Shown here piece by piece: positions 12,679 to 20,767 of a stretch of 64,000 nucleotides of DNA. A program made the translations under genes and the position numbers. Source of the DNA: Branchiostoma belcheri. Taxonomy: Eukaryota; Chordata; Leptocardii; Amphioxiformes; Branchiostomatidae. The notes below the pieces were generated by a model that did no database searches, was not told the origin of the DNA, and was given only the letters and a program-made list of their open reading frames with translations. The stretch lies in contig NW_017804020.1 of NCBI RefSeq assembly GCF_001625305.1, forward strand, positions 7,029,257 through 7,093,256. The letters are read 5' to 3'. Position 1 is the first letter of the stretch; each line of letters begins with the position of its first letter.

Positions 12679-15600
12679 GTGGTTTAGCAAGATAACTCGA
12701 GAAGCAGTGAATGGATTGGAATGAAACTTGGTAGGTGGGTAGGTCTTCATAAGACCTAGAAATGATTAGATTTTTGGCCCCCTGGCGGCTTTCCTAGGTA
12801 CTGCAGCAGAACTTCCGGTTTTGATATCTCGTGATCTGGACATGCTAGGGTCACGAATTTTGGATGGCAAATAGCTCTTGGAATAGGGAAGAAGTGACAT
12901 GAGTTTGGGTCCCCTAGCGGCTTGTTTCATTTTTGGTGCCTTTCAAACCAAAATCCTTTTTGCAAAAGGTGATTCTTTGGTTTCTACTAGTCCCGCACAC
13001 ATAGGGGTGATATTTCACCCAAATCCATGTTCACGTTTGATGCCTGCCTATTCCACCAGGAGGCAGCAGTGACATTACCTTGTTGCGTGTATTTTTGTGA
13101 AATGGACAGTTTTGTAGTCTTTTCTCTGATAACAAGTAATGGTGGCGTCGGGTGGCGTAGTGGTAGATCATTCGACTGTGAACCGGGAGACCCGGGTTCG
13201 ATCCCGAGTCGTACCCGGGACATGTCTGTACATGCGCCCGACGTTGTGCCCTTGGGAAAGGCACTTTACACGACTTTCCTCACTCCACCCAGGTGTGAAT
13301 GGGTACCTAACTTCGGTTGGGGAAAGCCGTATTGAGGTCACCTTGTGGCGCCGAATGGCAGCCGCACAGACCCTTGCGACAGTACCACAAAAATAATTGT
13401 GGAACAAATATGTGTATCATTTGTATTATTTGAATGTTGTAATTGTTGGGATTTGTATTGATTATTATGTGATAGCCTGCATCAATTCAGCCATATAAAG
13501 GCTGCACGGGTACTGTTTGGCCAATAAAAACTATTTATTAATTTATTATTCCCTGCGCAGCCTTGTGTTCACGCTGCCTTCAGCTGATGGTCCACCACCT
13601 GCCTATAGTGGAGGAACACTTCAGGGCCAGGCTACAGCACAAACAACAGGCCATGCTCAAGTCCTTCCAACAGGTCAGTATCACCAGGAACCAGCTCAAG
13701 GCAAAACGCACCATGGCGGGGTCGTGTGGCGCAGTCGGTAGCGCCTTCGGCTCACACCCCAGAGGTCCCGGGTTCGAACCCTGCCCATGTCACCGATCTT
13801 GTGCCCTAGGGAAAGGCACTTTACACGACTTTCCTCACTTTACTCAGGTGGAAATGAGTACCTAGCTTCGGTTAGGGACGTCCCTCGGATAGGACGTTAT
13901 ATGGAGGTCCCGTGTTTGGGAGAGCCACACCCCACGCACGTTAAAGAACCCACCGCACTTATCGAAAAGAGTAGGGGATCTTGCCGGTGTGAGTGGTTCA
14001 AAACCTTACAGTCCGGTCTTACGCAGCTTGTACATGTACGCACATGTACAAAACTGGTGTGTTATGCCTAAAGGCGGTTTACCGGTTATGCGAAACAAAC
14101 AAACAAACAAAGGGGGCACACTCCAGTCTATTTGGCATTTCTATTCGATGCTGCACACCCTCTAGCGACTGTCTCAAACGTGTAATTCGGAAGGAGAATA
14201 ACTGTATATGGGACGAAAGAATATCTCCTCAGCAACAAGACCAACTGAGTTTGGTTTCTTCATCCTCTTTAATTTGGGTAAAATCAACAGAAAAAAAGAT
14301 AATATGTTTACTCTAAAAATTAACACACAAAATTGGGAATTTTCACGTACGTAGGATAATCCCATAGAAAAAAGACTTTCCAGCACAAATGAATGATGCT
14401 GGCAGAAAGACCCAAACCTTGACTATACTGTGAGTAAGTTATAAAGAAAATCCTAGTACTCAAATTTTCTAAATCGTCCATGGCGCGAGGGGTTGCAAAT
14501 TGACTCTCAGGAAGCCAAAATCTCACTGGAAGACAGAAGAAAGATGTCCAGACTATGCATGATGTACAAAATGACTAATAAACTGGTGGATGTCCCAACT
14601 ACTAAGTACCTAATACCAGCCCAGAAGAGAACAAGAAATAGCCATGCATTCAAGTACAAGAGTTATCAACCAAGGATTGAGGTGTTTAAGAATTCATTCT
14701 TTCCTAGAACTATCGCAGAGTGGAACTCACTGTCACCTGAAGTACAGTAGGGGCATTGTCAATAGATAGCTTTAAACAATGTCTAGAGCTAGAAGTTCAA
14801 GGGTTAGGTGTAACAAGTCGATCGGTGTAATATAGCCAGCTTCCGCCGCGCCATGTGCCTGCGAAGCTGGTGTGTTATGCCGAAAGGCGGTTATACCGGC
14901 TATACAGATACAGATACAAATACAGAAAATCACTTTTTAATGGGGGGGTTTGCACAGGCGCAGTACAATGTACATTCTGCCAACGTGCTCTTTAGGTTCA
15001 ATAACCCTATATAACCACATGACCACCTTGCTACCTCCAGGTTGTTAAAGACTACAACGATCACATCCAGGAGATTGCCAGCAAACTCATCGCTATCATG
15101 GACGACATGTTCCAGAAATCACTAGCAAAGGTGGGAGTTTTGTTTCTCATATGCTCATTGACAAGTACAAGTGAAAAGAATGGATAATTCATTCATTCAG
15201 TGTATATCGCATATTAAGGCCATGTTGATTTGATTATATGGATGACATCCGCGCGCGCATGAATTTTCGGCCATTTCAAAAAAAAAAAGTTTTCAACCAT
15301 ACTGTAAATCGTACAAAACAGTTGCAAAATGAGCAAAAATATACCATAAGTTACAAAAAAAATTAATAAAAACTATGCCAATGTCGTAGAATGCCAAAAT
15401 CAAACGAAAAAAGACGACATTGTAAAGAAATGAACTTGAAGACTAGATTATTCGCCAAACCATATTCTGTGCCATTTGCTCAACCCTCATGACCACGTAG
15501 ATTTCAATTAATGAAAAGAATTTTTTTTTTTGCAAACTTTTTTTTTATTCGCACGCGCGCATCAGTTTTGGGGCTCCCGGAGGATGTCATCCATATAATC

Positions 15601-17680
15601 AAATCAACATGGCCTAACATGGTACACTAAGTTAAATTGTTCTCATTGTTTTTCAGTTAAGCTAACATCGAAAAGATACTCTTTTGATACTACATGAAAA
15701 AATCGTCATCAGAATATCATTGATTAAAGTGCATCTATATGTAATGCAAGTATGAACTGAATCAGATGACCAAAATATGCTAAGAAATGGCAGTAAATGT
15801 CAATATCAGAAAAATTTCCTCATCCAGAATATTTTTTGTTTTGTCGCCCTGAAATTGCGTGGAATGCCCTTAAATTGGTGTTTCCCACTCCACGCAAAGG
15901 TTGATAGGGGAAGATCATCACCTTTATATACTAGTATATTAGAGATGGTCTGTTTTTTTTTTGTCGCTACCCCTCTCTGCCCAATGGATACTGCCTGGCC
16001 AATTTATTACTGTCTTTTTGCCATCCTTGGATCTGCTTGGAGATTAGTAGTAGTACTGTTTGTAGTTTTACTGTCAGTGTGACTGTTATGTTTGTTGCAT
16101 TACCAGTGGGAAGCCAAGGCCCCCATGCCATCTTCCACCTTCCGTAACATCTGCAAACAAATCAGCAAGTTACACGAGGCCATAGTGGACCTTCTACCTC
16201 CAGAACAGATCAGAGTAAGGCTTATATAATTATATTGTACAAAATCTGCTTTTTTTTTGTAATGCCTCAGGAGCAAGCCTAATAGTGTGTTATCAGTCGA
16301 CAAGAATTCATAGAATTGCCAGGACTTTGGTTATGTCCACTAATATCATACAAGCACGTTGGCGGAACATACTGCACCTGTGTGAAACCCTGTGTAATGT
16401 ATTGTGCATATCACGTCTTCAGATTCAGAACGTCTCATATATAAAGTCGTACTTCTGTATACAAGGTTAACATCCTGTATGTAATTTTCAAATGTTATGT
16501 CGGAAAAGATATCAATAACAATATATATAATATATTATATTATTATCAATACACATAACAATTATTGTTTAGGAATAATTTGAGTTTTCTTCTGTCCCCA
16601 GGTCTTGTTTACAAGGATTAATGTGTCCTTTAAGAGCCATTTACAACAGCAGCTGGTCAGACTAAGTGTTACAAATGATGGGGGACCTCAGCATGGGTAA
16701 GGAATCACCACTATTTACTACATGAACCAGGGCTCTAGCCAGCATATGTTTTTCTGTCAATTACCGGAAATTTTGCAACGTGTGACGGAAAAAAATTTTG
16801 AAACCAATCCGTCAACCTTGGCAGACAAAATCTTGGGTAAAAATGTGAAAAACATTCAGAAGGATCACTGACAACCACTTGCAACCCCATGATTTGCCTC
16901 TCAAAATGCAGGAAAGTGCGTTTTTGAAACATTTTGGTGCTCGCATCACGTGTAAGGCACTCCCCTACCCAGATCAACTCCTGGACCTGGGCTGACGAAA
17001 AAAATAAATAAATTGAGCTGGCTAGAGCCCTGACATGGACCAAAAAATATTGTTAGACTGCCTCTGCCTTGTCTTGTTGCTATGTTTTTGGTATATTAAG
17101 AAGACCACTTAAATGTCTATGGAAGTAATAGTATATACCAGTAAGAAGTCTAGACCACTTTTCATTGGCCCCCTGGGTGGTCAACTCAAGCCTCGGTCAC
17201 AACCCGCCGTACGTGCTTCTGCGTGCTGTCTACGCGCAAAAACGTGTGCAAACGTAGGGCATCCGTGCGGGGTGAGTACCACCTCCGTACAGAATCCTAC
17301 GGATTTGGGAGCACGCGGACACGCCGTAGAACTTTAAGTGCATGTGAAACTTTTTCTGCGTGCGGTTTGCGGATTCACCTTCGAGTGACGTACTCCCTTG
17401 GCCGGTCACCCTACGTTTTCAGAAAAACATAGCAGACATGGGCTCCCAAAAAACGTACGGACAAAAAGCATGTACGGCGGGTTGTGACCGAGGCTTTAGA
17501 CAGGTTTAGACAGGTGACTGTACAGTACTTCAGTAAGAACCATGAGAGTTTTTTTTCATCTACTCTCTCTTGCCTTTCAGACTGGTGCAATCAGATGTTG
17601 CGTTCTACTCGGGCCACATGCAGTCACTGCGCGGCCTGGCAGATGTCGACCTCCACATGCAGGACATCTGGGACAGGTGA
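24..17680 (+). CDS. VPS54: VPS54, GARP complex subunit (C-terminal 634 codons, 15 exons)
   Basis: VPS54 joins VPS51, VPS52 and VPS53 in the GARP complex, which tethers endosome-derived carriers at the trans-Golgi network. Exons: 24-131, 570-625, 1783-1879, 2699-3192, 4489-4615, 5671-5802, 6642-6771, 9078-9138, 11105-11210, 12483-12570, 13561-13673, 15041-15130, 16107-16214, 16602-16696, 17581-17680. All phases match and the sum is 1905 nt, stop included. Motifs recalled from vertebrate VPS54 are readable: VYGLLRQHRFEFLEMMREE, ANRFVNRFHEERKTKLSL, SRSCQLVLGAGA, VVGLKTITTKNL. The Vps54-like C-terminal domain spans about exons 8-11, and the last exon ends MQDIWDR. Human VPS54 is about 977 residues, so roughly the first third is missing to the left. 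Exon 4 carries a long acidic, low-complexity insert. Identity is from recognised motifs, not a search. Confidence 0.95.
200..500. mobile_element. Inverted-repeat MITE, GTCACC/GGTGAC family (copy 1)
   Basis: The left side has agtaaagagactctttt and a block ending gtgaccgtctgtcacc. The right side has agaaagagtctctttact and ends cctgatgaaactattca. The same blocks recur at 20768-21711 and 38395-38743, which defines it as a family. Confidence 0.6.
570..625 (+). CDS. VPS54: VPS54 exon 2 of window
   Basis: Acceptor ttttccag, donor gtaggt. It encodes TVAEYVSQIDTIDNESVG and ends with two bases of a codon completed by the next exon. Confidence 0.9.
989..1317. mobile_element. Foldback MITE with about 115-bp arms
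   Basis: Bases 989-1103 and 1203-1317 are near-perfect inverted repeats around a 100-bp unique centre. The outer ends read cgccaaaaagcagttact and the complement. A diverged relative lies at 48739-48985. Confidence 0.85.
1329..1468. repeat. Small inverted repeat, ggatgtctaaccttcatc ends
   Basis: cctggatgtctaaccttcat at 1329 is mirrored by atgaaggttagacatccagg at about 1449. The same end motif recurs near 48996, 53438 and 57160, so it is a dispersed element end. Confidence 0.6.
1783..1879 (+). CDS. VPS54: VPS54 exon 3 of window
   Basis: The acceptor after tttgtttag was chosen over the nearer gcag because only it keeps the frame. It encodes LADQMRMLNFQQWLEMLG and ends in phase 0 at a gttagt donor. 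Confidence 0.9.
2097..2305 (+). repeat. Dispersed repeat with CRE-like core (copy 1)
   Basis: Shares the blocks tgtcaaggaatgaacaatcc, ccgcttccgtgacgtcacg and gagcagtggatcataggt with 24690-25025. The function is unknown. Confidence 0.6.
2699..3192 (+). CDS. VPS54: VPS54 exon 4 of window, with long acidic linker
   Basis: 164 codons. It begins MTAAVIQGVIHLAAGRG, a conserved helix, then runs into a Ser/Glu/Asp/Asn-rich disordered-looking stretch of about 120 residues ending EEEDGEDVGYYLEDR. No Cys-rich or hydrophobic domain is visible in it. From memory the vertebrate linker here is shorter, so this is probably a lineage-specific expansion. Confidence 0.9.
3255..3620 (+). repeat. Dispersed repeat, 'catcc(a)gtgcaatttcagg' family
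   Basis: Starts with aaaggcatccagtgcagttt and ends with a fragment resembling ttccagttttgccaccctga. Related pieces are seen near 880-960, 15777-15900, 18300-18440, 19150-19215, 31180-31275, 54968-55012 and 59145-59170. Confidence 0.5.
3846..4455 (+). repeat. Direct duplication of about 250 bp in VPS54 intron
   Basis: The blocks at about 3846-4100 and 4217-4455 share, in the same order, tggtctgctctgtta, ctcaaacacattca, attgcaacat-atgtaaccc, ccatggtga, gagaagaagaag-aggaaga and atatgttttccttc. They differ by small indels, so the duplication is not recent. It is intronic and has no coding signal. Confidence 0.8.
4489..4615 (+). CDS. VPS54: VPS54 exon 5 of window
   Basis: Acceptor tgctgcag, donor gtcagt. 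It encodes YLSETDYVKVSGTLKDLLCF and then the conserved DHAHDRCLKLLMARSK. Confidence 0.94.
4616..5213. other. VPS54 intron sequence, AT-rich
   Basis: Mostly unique AT-rich intron. About 5030-5150 is a fragment of the ctagagctttcgaccagtca foldback family seen whole at 37805-38311. Confidence 0.5.
5214..5355. mobile_element. Small MITE with 21-bp terminal inverted repeats
   Basis: aatactacacggtgtattcc at 5214 is mirrored by ggaatacaccgtgtagtatt ending 5355. It is 142 bp long with a GC-rich centre and no ORF. Confidence 0.8.
5356..5670. other. VPS54 intron, no feature identified
   Basis: Contains GC-rich unique sequence at 5450-5640. A piece resembling agttatcacacgggccgg recurs at about 38800, so part of it is repetitive. 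No coding evidence. Confidence 0.4.
5671..5802 (+). CDS. VPS54: VPS54 exon 6 of window
   Basis: 44 codons in phase 0/0, containing the motif SSEFVQLSRAIEGFVKDCEE and then SLRGGLQSQ. Confidence 0.95.
5880..6500. mobile_element. Decayed PIF/Harbinger-like MITE remnants
   Basis: 5880-6170 resembles the interior of the GGCCACACCAATTTAA subfamily (caatgcagtggtttgataaa, aaccagcctggtatg). 6455-6497 is a right end of the GGCCATGTTGATT subfamily (gatgtcatccattta, ending atggcc). The outer left ends are lost. Confidence 0.6.
6642..6771 (+). CDS. VPS54: VPS54 exon 7 of window
   Basis: Encodes ANRFVNRFHEERKTKLSLIL followed by DVPVEFQDLVNSVDKG, both near-identical to vertebrate VPS54 as remembered. Ends in phase 1 at ggtaagt. 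Confidence 0.95.
6829..7449. mobile_element. TIR element with CAGGGTTGGACAAG ends
   Basis: cagggttggacaagtttt at 6829 is mirrored by a block ending cttgtccaaccctg at 7449, and gcaagtgg-type sequence lies inside both ends. A tgtccca-rich insert from about 6871 to 7215 may be a nested second element. The CAGGG/CCCTG ends suggest hAT, but no clear 8-bp duplication was seen. Confidence 0.65.
7450..8152. other. VPS54 intron, no feature identified
   Basis: AT-rich. The open frames here are short and have no recognisable domain. Confidence 0.4.
8153..8434. mobile_element. PIF/Harbinger-like MITE, right end decayed
   Basis: Starts ggccacaccaatttaatttg after TTA and ends aacaaattaaattggtgt, without the final ggcc. 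It shares its interior with 19631-19996 and 22571-22929. Confidence 0.7.
9078..9138 (+). CDS. VPS54: VPS54 exon 8 of window
   Basis: Short 61-nt exon encoding TEKKPTEYLLVDGQKFAIVG, the start of the Vps54-like domain. The 40-bp hairpin minisatellite begins about 35 bp after its donor. Confidence 0.92.
9174..9411 (+). repeat. 40-bp minisatellite of hairpin units, left part
   Basis: Units of 40 bp read about atcaacagtaccatggcact followed by tttcatggtactgaaacacc. Within each unit, agtaccatg and catggtact form a 9-bp stem with an 8-base loop. The array is split by the LINE at 9412-9991. Confidence 0.95.
9412..9991 (+). pseudogene. LINE (CR1/Jockey-like) 3' end, 5'-truncated, inside minisatellite
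   Basis: Reads through the C-terminal end of a non-LTR reverse transcriptase: VRPNLEYAATVWDPYTKKDK, then RRKMSRLCMMYKMT, then SFFPRTIAEWNSLSPSTVGA. A 4-base insertion after ATGACT shifts the frame relative to the copy at 14519. The 3' end carries a hairpin (gccgaaaggcggttataccggc) and an (acagat) tail. Only the last part of ORF2 is present, as in a typical 5'-truncated insertion. Confidence 0.9.
9992..11045 (+). repeat. 40-bp minisatellite of hairpin units, right part
   Basis: About 26 further units, some diverged. In the variants near 10600 and 10770 the unit reads cagtacaatagtactttaca then atgtactg, where a C-to-A change in the left arm is matched by G-to-T in the right arm. Ends about 60 bp before VPS54 exon 9. 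Confidence 0.95.
11105..11210 (+). CDS. VPS54: VPS54 exon 9 of window
   Basis: Encodes TVLLLLKMVLEYCQCADDLP and then DILTRLVELLK. Acceptor ttctgcag, donor gtaaaa. Confidence 0.94.
11278..12058. mobile_element. PIF/Harbinger-like MITE (GGCCACRSCGACTTAA) carrying a nested element
   Basis: Ends ggccac...gtggcc with TTA on both sides (11275-11277 and 12059-12061). The inner motif atggatgacatcc is mirrored by ggatgtcatccat. The nested CAGGGCTCG element at 11633-12023 enlarges it to 781 bp. Confidence 0.85.
11633..12023. mobile_element. Nested TIR element, CAGGGCTCGAAAT ends
   Basis: cagggctcgaaatac at the left and atttcgagccctg at the right, 391 bp. Inner gtgcaccgtagtgcaccca-type blocks also mirror each other. 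The ends are hAT-like, but no clean 8-bp duplication was read. It lies wholly inside the MITE at 11278-12058. Confidence 0.8.
12059..12482. other. VPS54 intron, no feature identified
   Basis: AT-rich intron up to the acceptor of the exon at 12483. No repeat end or coding signal recognised. Confidence 0.4.
12483..12570 (+). CDS. VPS54: VPS54 exon 10 of window
   Basis: Encodes HFNSRSCQLVLGAGARQVVG followed by LKTITTKNL, one of the most conserved blocks of the family. Confidence 0.95.
12600..12970 (+). repeat. Dispersed repeat 'ccttcgccaagaaggtt' with (GT)n
   Basis: Begins ttaccttcgccaagaaggtt, includes a (gt)n run at about 12650-12682 and tggattggaatgaaacttgg. Repeats of this form are common in marine invertebrate genomes (from memory). 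Confidence 0.5.
13140..13400 (+). mobile_element. tRNA-derived SINE, copy 1
   Basis: A tRNA-like head has an A-box-like ggcgtagtggtag and a B box gggttcgatccc at 13194-13205. It is followed by a body shared with the other two copies: ttgtgcccttgggaaaggca, ctttacacgactttcctcac, gggtacctaacttcgg. The head is not a functional tRNA because the acceptor 3' half is missing. Confidence 0.85.
13561..13673 (+). CDS. VPS54: VPS54 exon 11 of window
   Basis: Encodes LCSRCLQLMVHHLPIVEEHF and then RARLQHKQQAMLKSFQQ. A tRNA-derived SINE starts about 40 bp after the donor. Confidence 0.94.
13713..14110 (+). mobile_element. tRNA-derived SINE, copy 2 (longest)
   Basis: Head ggggtcgtgtggcgcagtcg with B box gggttcgaaccc at 13770-13781. 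Body as in copy 1, then a further 3' part (ttaaagaacccaccgcactt, gtgttatgcctaaaggcggt) and an (aaac)n tail. The end ttatgccTaaaggcggtttaccgg matches the LINE tail at 9950-9980 and 14876-14900, so the SINE probably borrows that LINE's 3' end. Confidence 0.88.
14519..14925 (+). pseudogene. LINE (CR1/Jockey-like) 3' end, copy 2
   Basis: Same family as 9412-9991: SLEDRRKMSRLCMMYKMTNK, then a block ending SFFPRTIAEWNSLSP, then the same 3' hairpin and (acagat) tail. It starts further 3' than copy 1 and breaks frame at a small insertion after TCACC. Confidence 0.9.
15041..15130 (+). CDS. VPS54: VPS54 exon 12 of window
   Basis: 30 codons, phase 0/0: VVKDYNDHIQEIASKLIAIM followed by DDMFQKSLAK. Confidence 0.94.
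15218..15614. mobile_element. PIF/Harbinger-like MITE, GGCCATGTTGATTTGATTA type
   Basis: About 33-bp terminal inverted repeats with ggccatgttgatttgattat outermost, flanked by TAA on both sides (15215-15217, 15615-15617). 397 bp, no ORF. Confidence 0.92.
15615..16106. other. VPS54 intron with dispersed repeat
   Basis: 15777-15905 matches 31187-31275 (tgctaagaaatg-cagtaaa, ctcatccagaatattttt). The rest is unique, with no feature identified. Confidence 0.5.
16107..16214 (+). CDS. VPS54: VPS54 exon 13 of window
   Basis: 36 codons including FRNICKQISKLHEAIVDLLP. Acceptor attaccag, donor gtaagg. Confidence 0.94.
16215..16601. other. VPS54 intron, no feature identified
   Basis: AT-rich, with a tata/tatat run near 16520-16550. 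Confidence 0.4.
16602..16696 (+). CDS. VPS54: VPS54 exon 14 of window
   Basis: Encodes VLFTRINVSFKSHLQQQLVR and then TNDGGPQHG. A CAGGG-type MITE starts 32 bp after its end. Confidence 0.94.
16728..17032. mobile_element. hAT-like MITE, CAGGGCTCTAGCCAGC ends
   Basis: cagggctctagccagc at the left and gctggctagagccctg at the right, 305 bp. It is flanked by acatgaac (16720-16727) and acatggac (17033-17040), an 8-bp duplication with one mismatch, as expected for hAT. Confidence 0.9.
17188..17496. mobile_element. GC-rich MITE in last VPS54 intron
   Basis: aagcctcggtcacaacccgc followed by cgtac at 17188 is mirrored by the block ending gttgtgaccgaggctt at 17496. 309 bp, rich in CpG, no ORF recognised. 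Confidence 0.88.
17581..17680 (+). CDS. VPS54: VPS54 last exon with stop
   Basis: Encodes LVQSDVAFYSGHMQSLRGLA and ends MQDIWDR-TGA. The length and sequence fit the usual VPS54 C terminus. Candidate AATAAA signals follow at 18099 and 18477, the second inside a dispersed repeat. Confidence 0.94.
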
Positions 17681-18110
17681 CAGTGGGAGGAGCTGCCGCC
17701 ACACCAACACCCACCCCTGCAAACACAAAACAAGCATCCCCTCTACCACTGTTTTATATATGGTCAGGAGTGTACATATTTATTTCTTGGTGAAATGAAC
17801 ATGCAAGTTAGTAATGGACAGCTGCTATATATATTCTATTGTTTTCATCTTCAGTTAAACTGATTATTAGTTTAAAGAGATCTGTACATTTGACAATGAT
17901 GTACATATGTAGACATGCAGAATTCTATAACATAAACAGCATCTTGTCCTTGGTTTCTGTGACTTTTAATCTTTTTCACTCACTTGCTGCCCATCAAATG
18001 GGAAATTTGTGAGTGGAATTGAACATTATGGAGAATACATTGTATTCTTTATCATCATTTGATTCGGATTCTTTCAGACTGGTACTAAATTTGAACATAA
18101 TAAATTTGAT
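17681..18110 (+). other. Probable VPS54 3' UTR
   Basis: AT-rich sequence without coding signal follows the stop. The first AATAAA is at 18099-18104. The true cleavage site cannot be fixed from sequence alone. Confidence 0.5.
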
Positions 18111-18299
18111 ATAATTTCGTTGAAAATGCAGAGATTTCAAAGGATGATCTTTAAAAAAATCTGAATTTTATATGTGAAGTGGTAAATTGTGACAACACAT
18201 CCTTTGGGAAGAATCAAATTCTACTTACAATATTGTGCAAATTTTCGTGTTCAGTATTCATCAGTATACAGATTGGAGTATTCCGTATTGTAATTTAAA

Positions 18300-18560
18300 G
18301 TCATCCAATGGAATTTCAGGGTGACAAAACAAAAAATATTTTGCATGTCACATGAGGAAATCTGTCTGATATTGACATTTCCTACCTTTCTTAGCATAAT
18401 TTCGTCATCATTTCATACTTCAAGCATTTGAGATAGCCCAAAAACAAGCTACGTGAGGCGACTCTTTCTTGGATACAATAAATAGCTAGAACCAGCCTAC
18501 AATACAAAACAAAGTAACAGGAGTTTTCTTTTTACACAAATACTTTACTTTACCAACCTG
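18300..18560 (+). repeat. Dispersed repeat with aatagctagaa-ccagc end (copy 1)
   Basis: Shares gaggaaatctgtc, gtcatcatttcatactt and aatagctagaacc with 34235-34385. An inverted piece lies at about 30725-30800 (ggctggttctagctattta). Confidence 0.6.
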
Positions 18561-18678
18561 ATGAAACTATTTTCTAAAGTATGATACAAAATAAGCAATC
18601 ATTTTCTGTCAGCGACATCACATTTTTGCCTTGCAGATATTAGTATGCTAACGGATAGGATTGATTAAAGTTAATATA

Positions 18679-19150
18679 CAGTCAAACCTGCCAAGGAGAC
18701 CACCTCTTCAAGCAGGCCACCTGTCCATGGTGACCACTTTTTCTCGGTCCTCAAAATTTTCCCCATTGACACAAGCATTAAGCAACCTGTCCAAGGTGAC
18801 CACCTGGCCAACGCAAACGCGACTGCCCTGAGTTTGGTCCGCTCAAGGCCCGATACCTGCCCATGGTGACCATATCATTTTTTATCATATTGATTATTGA
18901 TGATAACTAATGAGAAATCATGGAGAAACCAGCCAGTTTGCCTTGACTGCTGGATGATGTTTTTGTTTGAGGTAAATTGTTCCATGTGCCACCCTCCCCA
19001 CATGCATTTACAGCATTTGACATTAGAATATCTCGACTTGGAAACCTCTCAGTCATGCTGTGAGGTGACCCTCTTCAAGGAGACCACCTGTCCAAGGTGG
19101 CCACTTTTATTTGCTCCCCTTGGTGGCCGGCTTAGACAGGTTTGAATGTA
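18679..19150. repeat. TIR element built of 'gg(t/a)gaccacctg' units
   Basis: Starts cagtcaaacctgccaaggag and ends ccggcttagacaggtttgaa. In between, accacctg(t)ccaaggtg recurs many times. It is an internally repetitive inverted-repeat element. Confidence 0.7.
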
Positions 19151-19630
19151 CATTGAAAGAATGACCAGAAATTAACTTTGAAAATCCAATTTTGCCATTG
19201 GATGCCATATAAAAATGGTTGATGAAATTAGCCATTGGAATTTGATGCGTTTGACATGCTGCAACTTTCTGCCAAACTTCCTAAAACCTTTGAGGTGACC
19301 CTGCCAATCCTTGCTATAAAAATATATTACATAACAGAGTTTAAAAGCTTCTTGTTGCCCAATTTCATATCAATTTGCTCAATTTTGGAAAGTGGATAGT
19401 TGCCGCACACAAATGTTGTTATTACAACCATGCCATTTGGCGTTAAACTGTATTATTATCAAGTTTTTAAGGTGGCGTTTGTGACAGTTTATGTCGGTTA
19501 AGTTTGGGGATTGCCCTTACACTTACAGTGGTTCAGGCTCTGGTACCATTGTTCTCATTACAAAGGAGGCACTATTATATAATATATAATTGTTGTCTCT
19601 TGTCAGGGATTTATGGAAAATTTTCAATTA
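19151..19630. other. Intergenic, no feature identified
   Basis: AT-rich. One fragment near 19150-19215 belongs to the 'ttgccattggatgcc' dispersed family. Confidence 0.4.
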
Positions 19631-19996
19631 GGCCACACCAATTTAATTTCTTGGTTAACGGATTCGCCCGCTTCATTTTTGTCTGATTTGCAAATAAAAA
19701 TAAAAATTCATAATCAACTGCAAAATGCTCATATTTTGCCCTGAACAGTCCTTTTCTTTCTAGCTGTTACAGTTATTCCATCTTTCAATGCAGTGGTATC
19801 ATTAAAAGTTCAAAATTCATTGTTTAAATTTTGAACCAGCCTGGTGTGTTGACTTCATGGCTCCTATCGTACCATTGCATTTTGGGCCATAATAGGATGC
19901 CTAGGCATGTTTTTAGTTTTAGTTTTTTTTTTCGCCCACCCGCTCCATTATTTTTCTAGAAAAATCCGTTAACCAAGAAATTAAATTGGTGTGGCC
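19631..19996. mobile_element. PIF/Harbinger-like MITE, GGCCACACCAATTTAATTT type
   Basis: About 35-bp inverted ends (ggccacaccaatttaatttc and the complement, including ggttaacggatt) with TTA on both sides (19628-19630, 19997-19999). Confidence 0.93.
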
Positions 19997-20060
19997 TTAA
20001 ATGGCCAAAAATTCATGCGTGCGCGGATGTCATCCATATAATTAAATCAATATGGTCTTA
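19997..20060. repeat. Solo right end of a GGCCATRTTGATT-type MITE
   Basis: gcggatgtcatccatataat followed by taaatcaatatggtc. No matching left end was found, so it is a truncated copy. Confidence 0.6.
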
Positions 20061-20767
20061 TCTGGGGGGTCAGAAAATTTCCACTGGTGAATGAGAAAAT
20101 GCATGTCTTGAACTATGTAACACTAAAGTGCTGCATCCACCTTCCTATTCTGTCACAAAGTAATGCTGTAACAGTATGCCACTTTTTTTGATGGCGACGT
20201 TCTCTTTCGAAAGTGTATTTAGTTGTCTAATCCAATTAAGTTTAACGGAATTCAACTGTCAAATTACAGATTAAGTTTGAATTCATTTTTGTTGGTCACA
20301 GAGTCTGTCTAATACATGTACATGTACACCTGTACACAATGAGGAGACACAGTCAGTAACTGGACTCAGTAACATTTCTTTAAGTCTGAAAGCTGTATCA
20401 CAGCAAGTATTATGTTTCCCAGAAGTTAAATGCAACTTAATTTGCCGTATGAATATTAATTATATTCAATGTGACAGTCCTTTAGTACACTTGCTCTAGT
20501 TAGAATAACAAATTTTAGTTTGCAATACATGTATGTTTACTTAGCAATGTGAGATGTTGCAAAAATCAGATGTTGGTTTTAGAGCCGTACAAAAAATTTT
20601 GGCTGTCGAAATTGAAGCATCACTTTTTGTGTGCGCAAACATACATACATCTGATGTAGTTTGCATCAAATGTGACATTATCAAAATCACACTTATATAT
20701 TAAATTTTCTTCTATTGCACATCCATCCATGTTTTTAATAAATTTAAATAAACAACAGTATTTCAGT
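20061..20767. other. Intergenic, no feature identified
   Basis: AT-rich with short acatgtac-like palindromes. No coding evidence. Confidence 0.4.

Noticed and set aside
13140..13215. tRNA gene
   Set aside because: An A box and B box are present, but the 3' half of the cloverleaf is replaced by a repeat body found in three places, so it is a SINE head.
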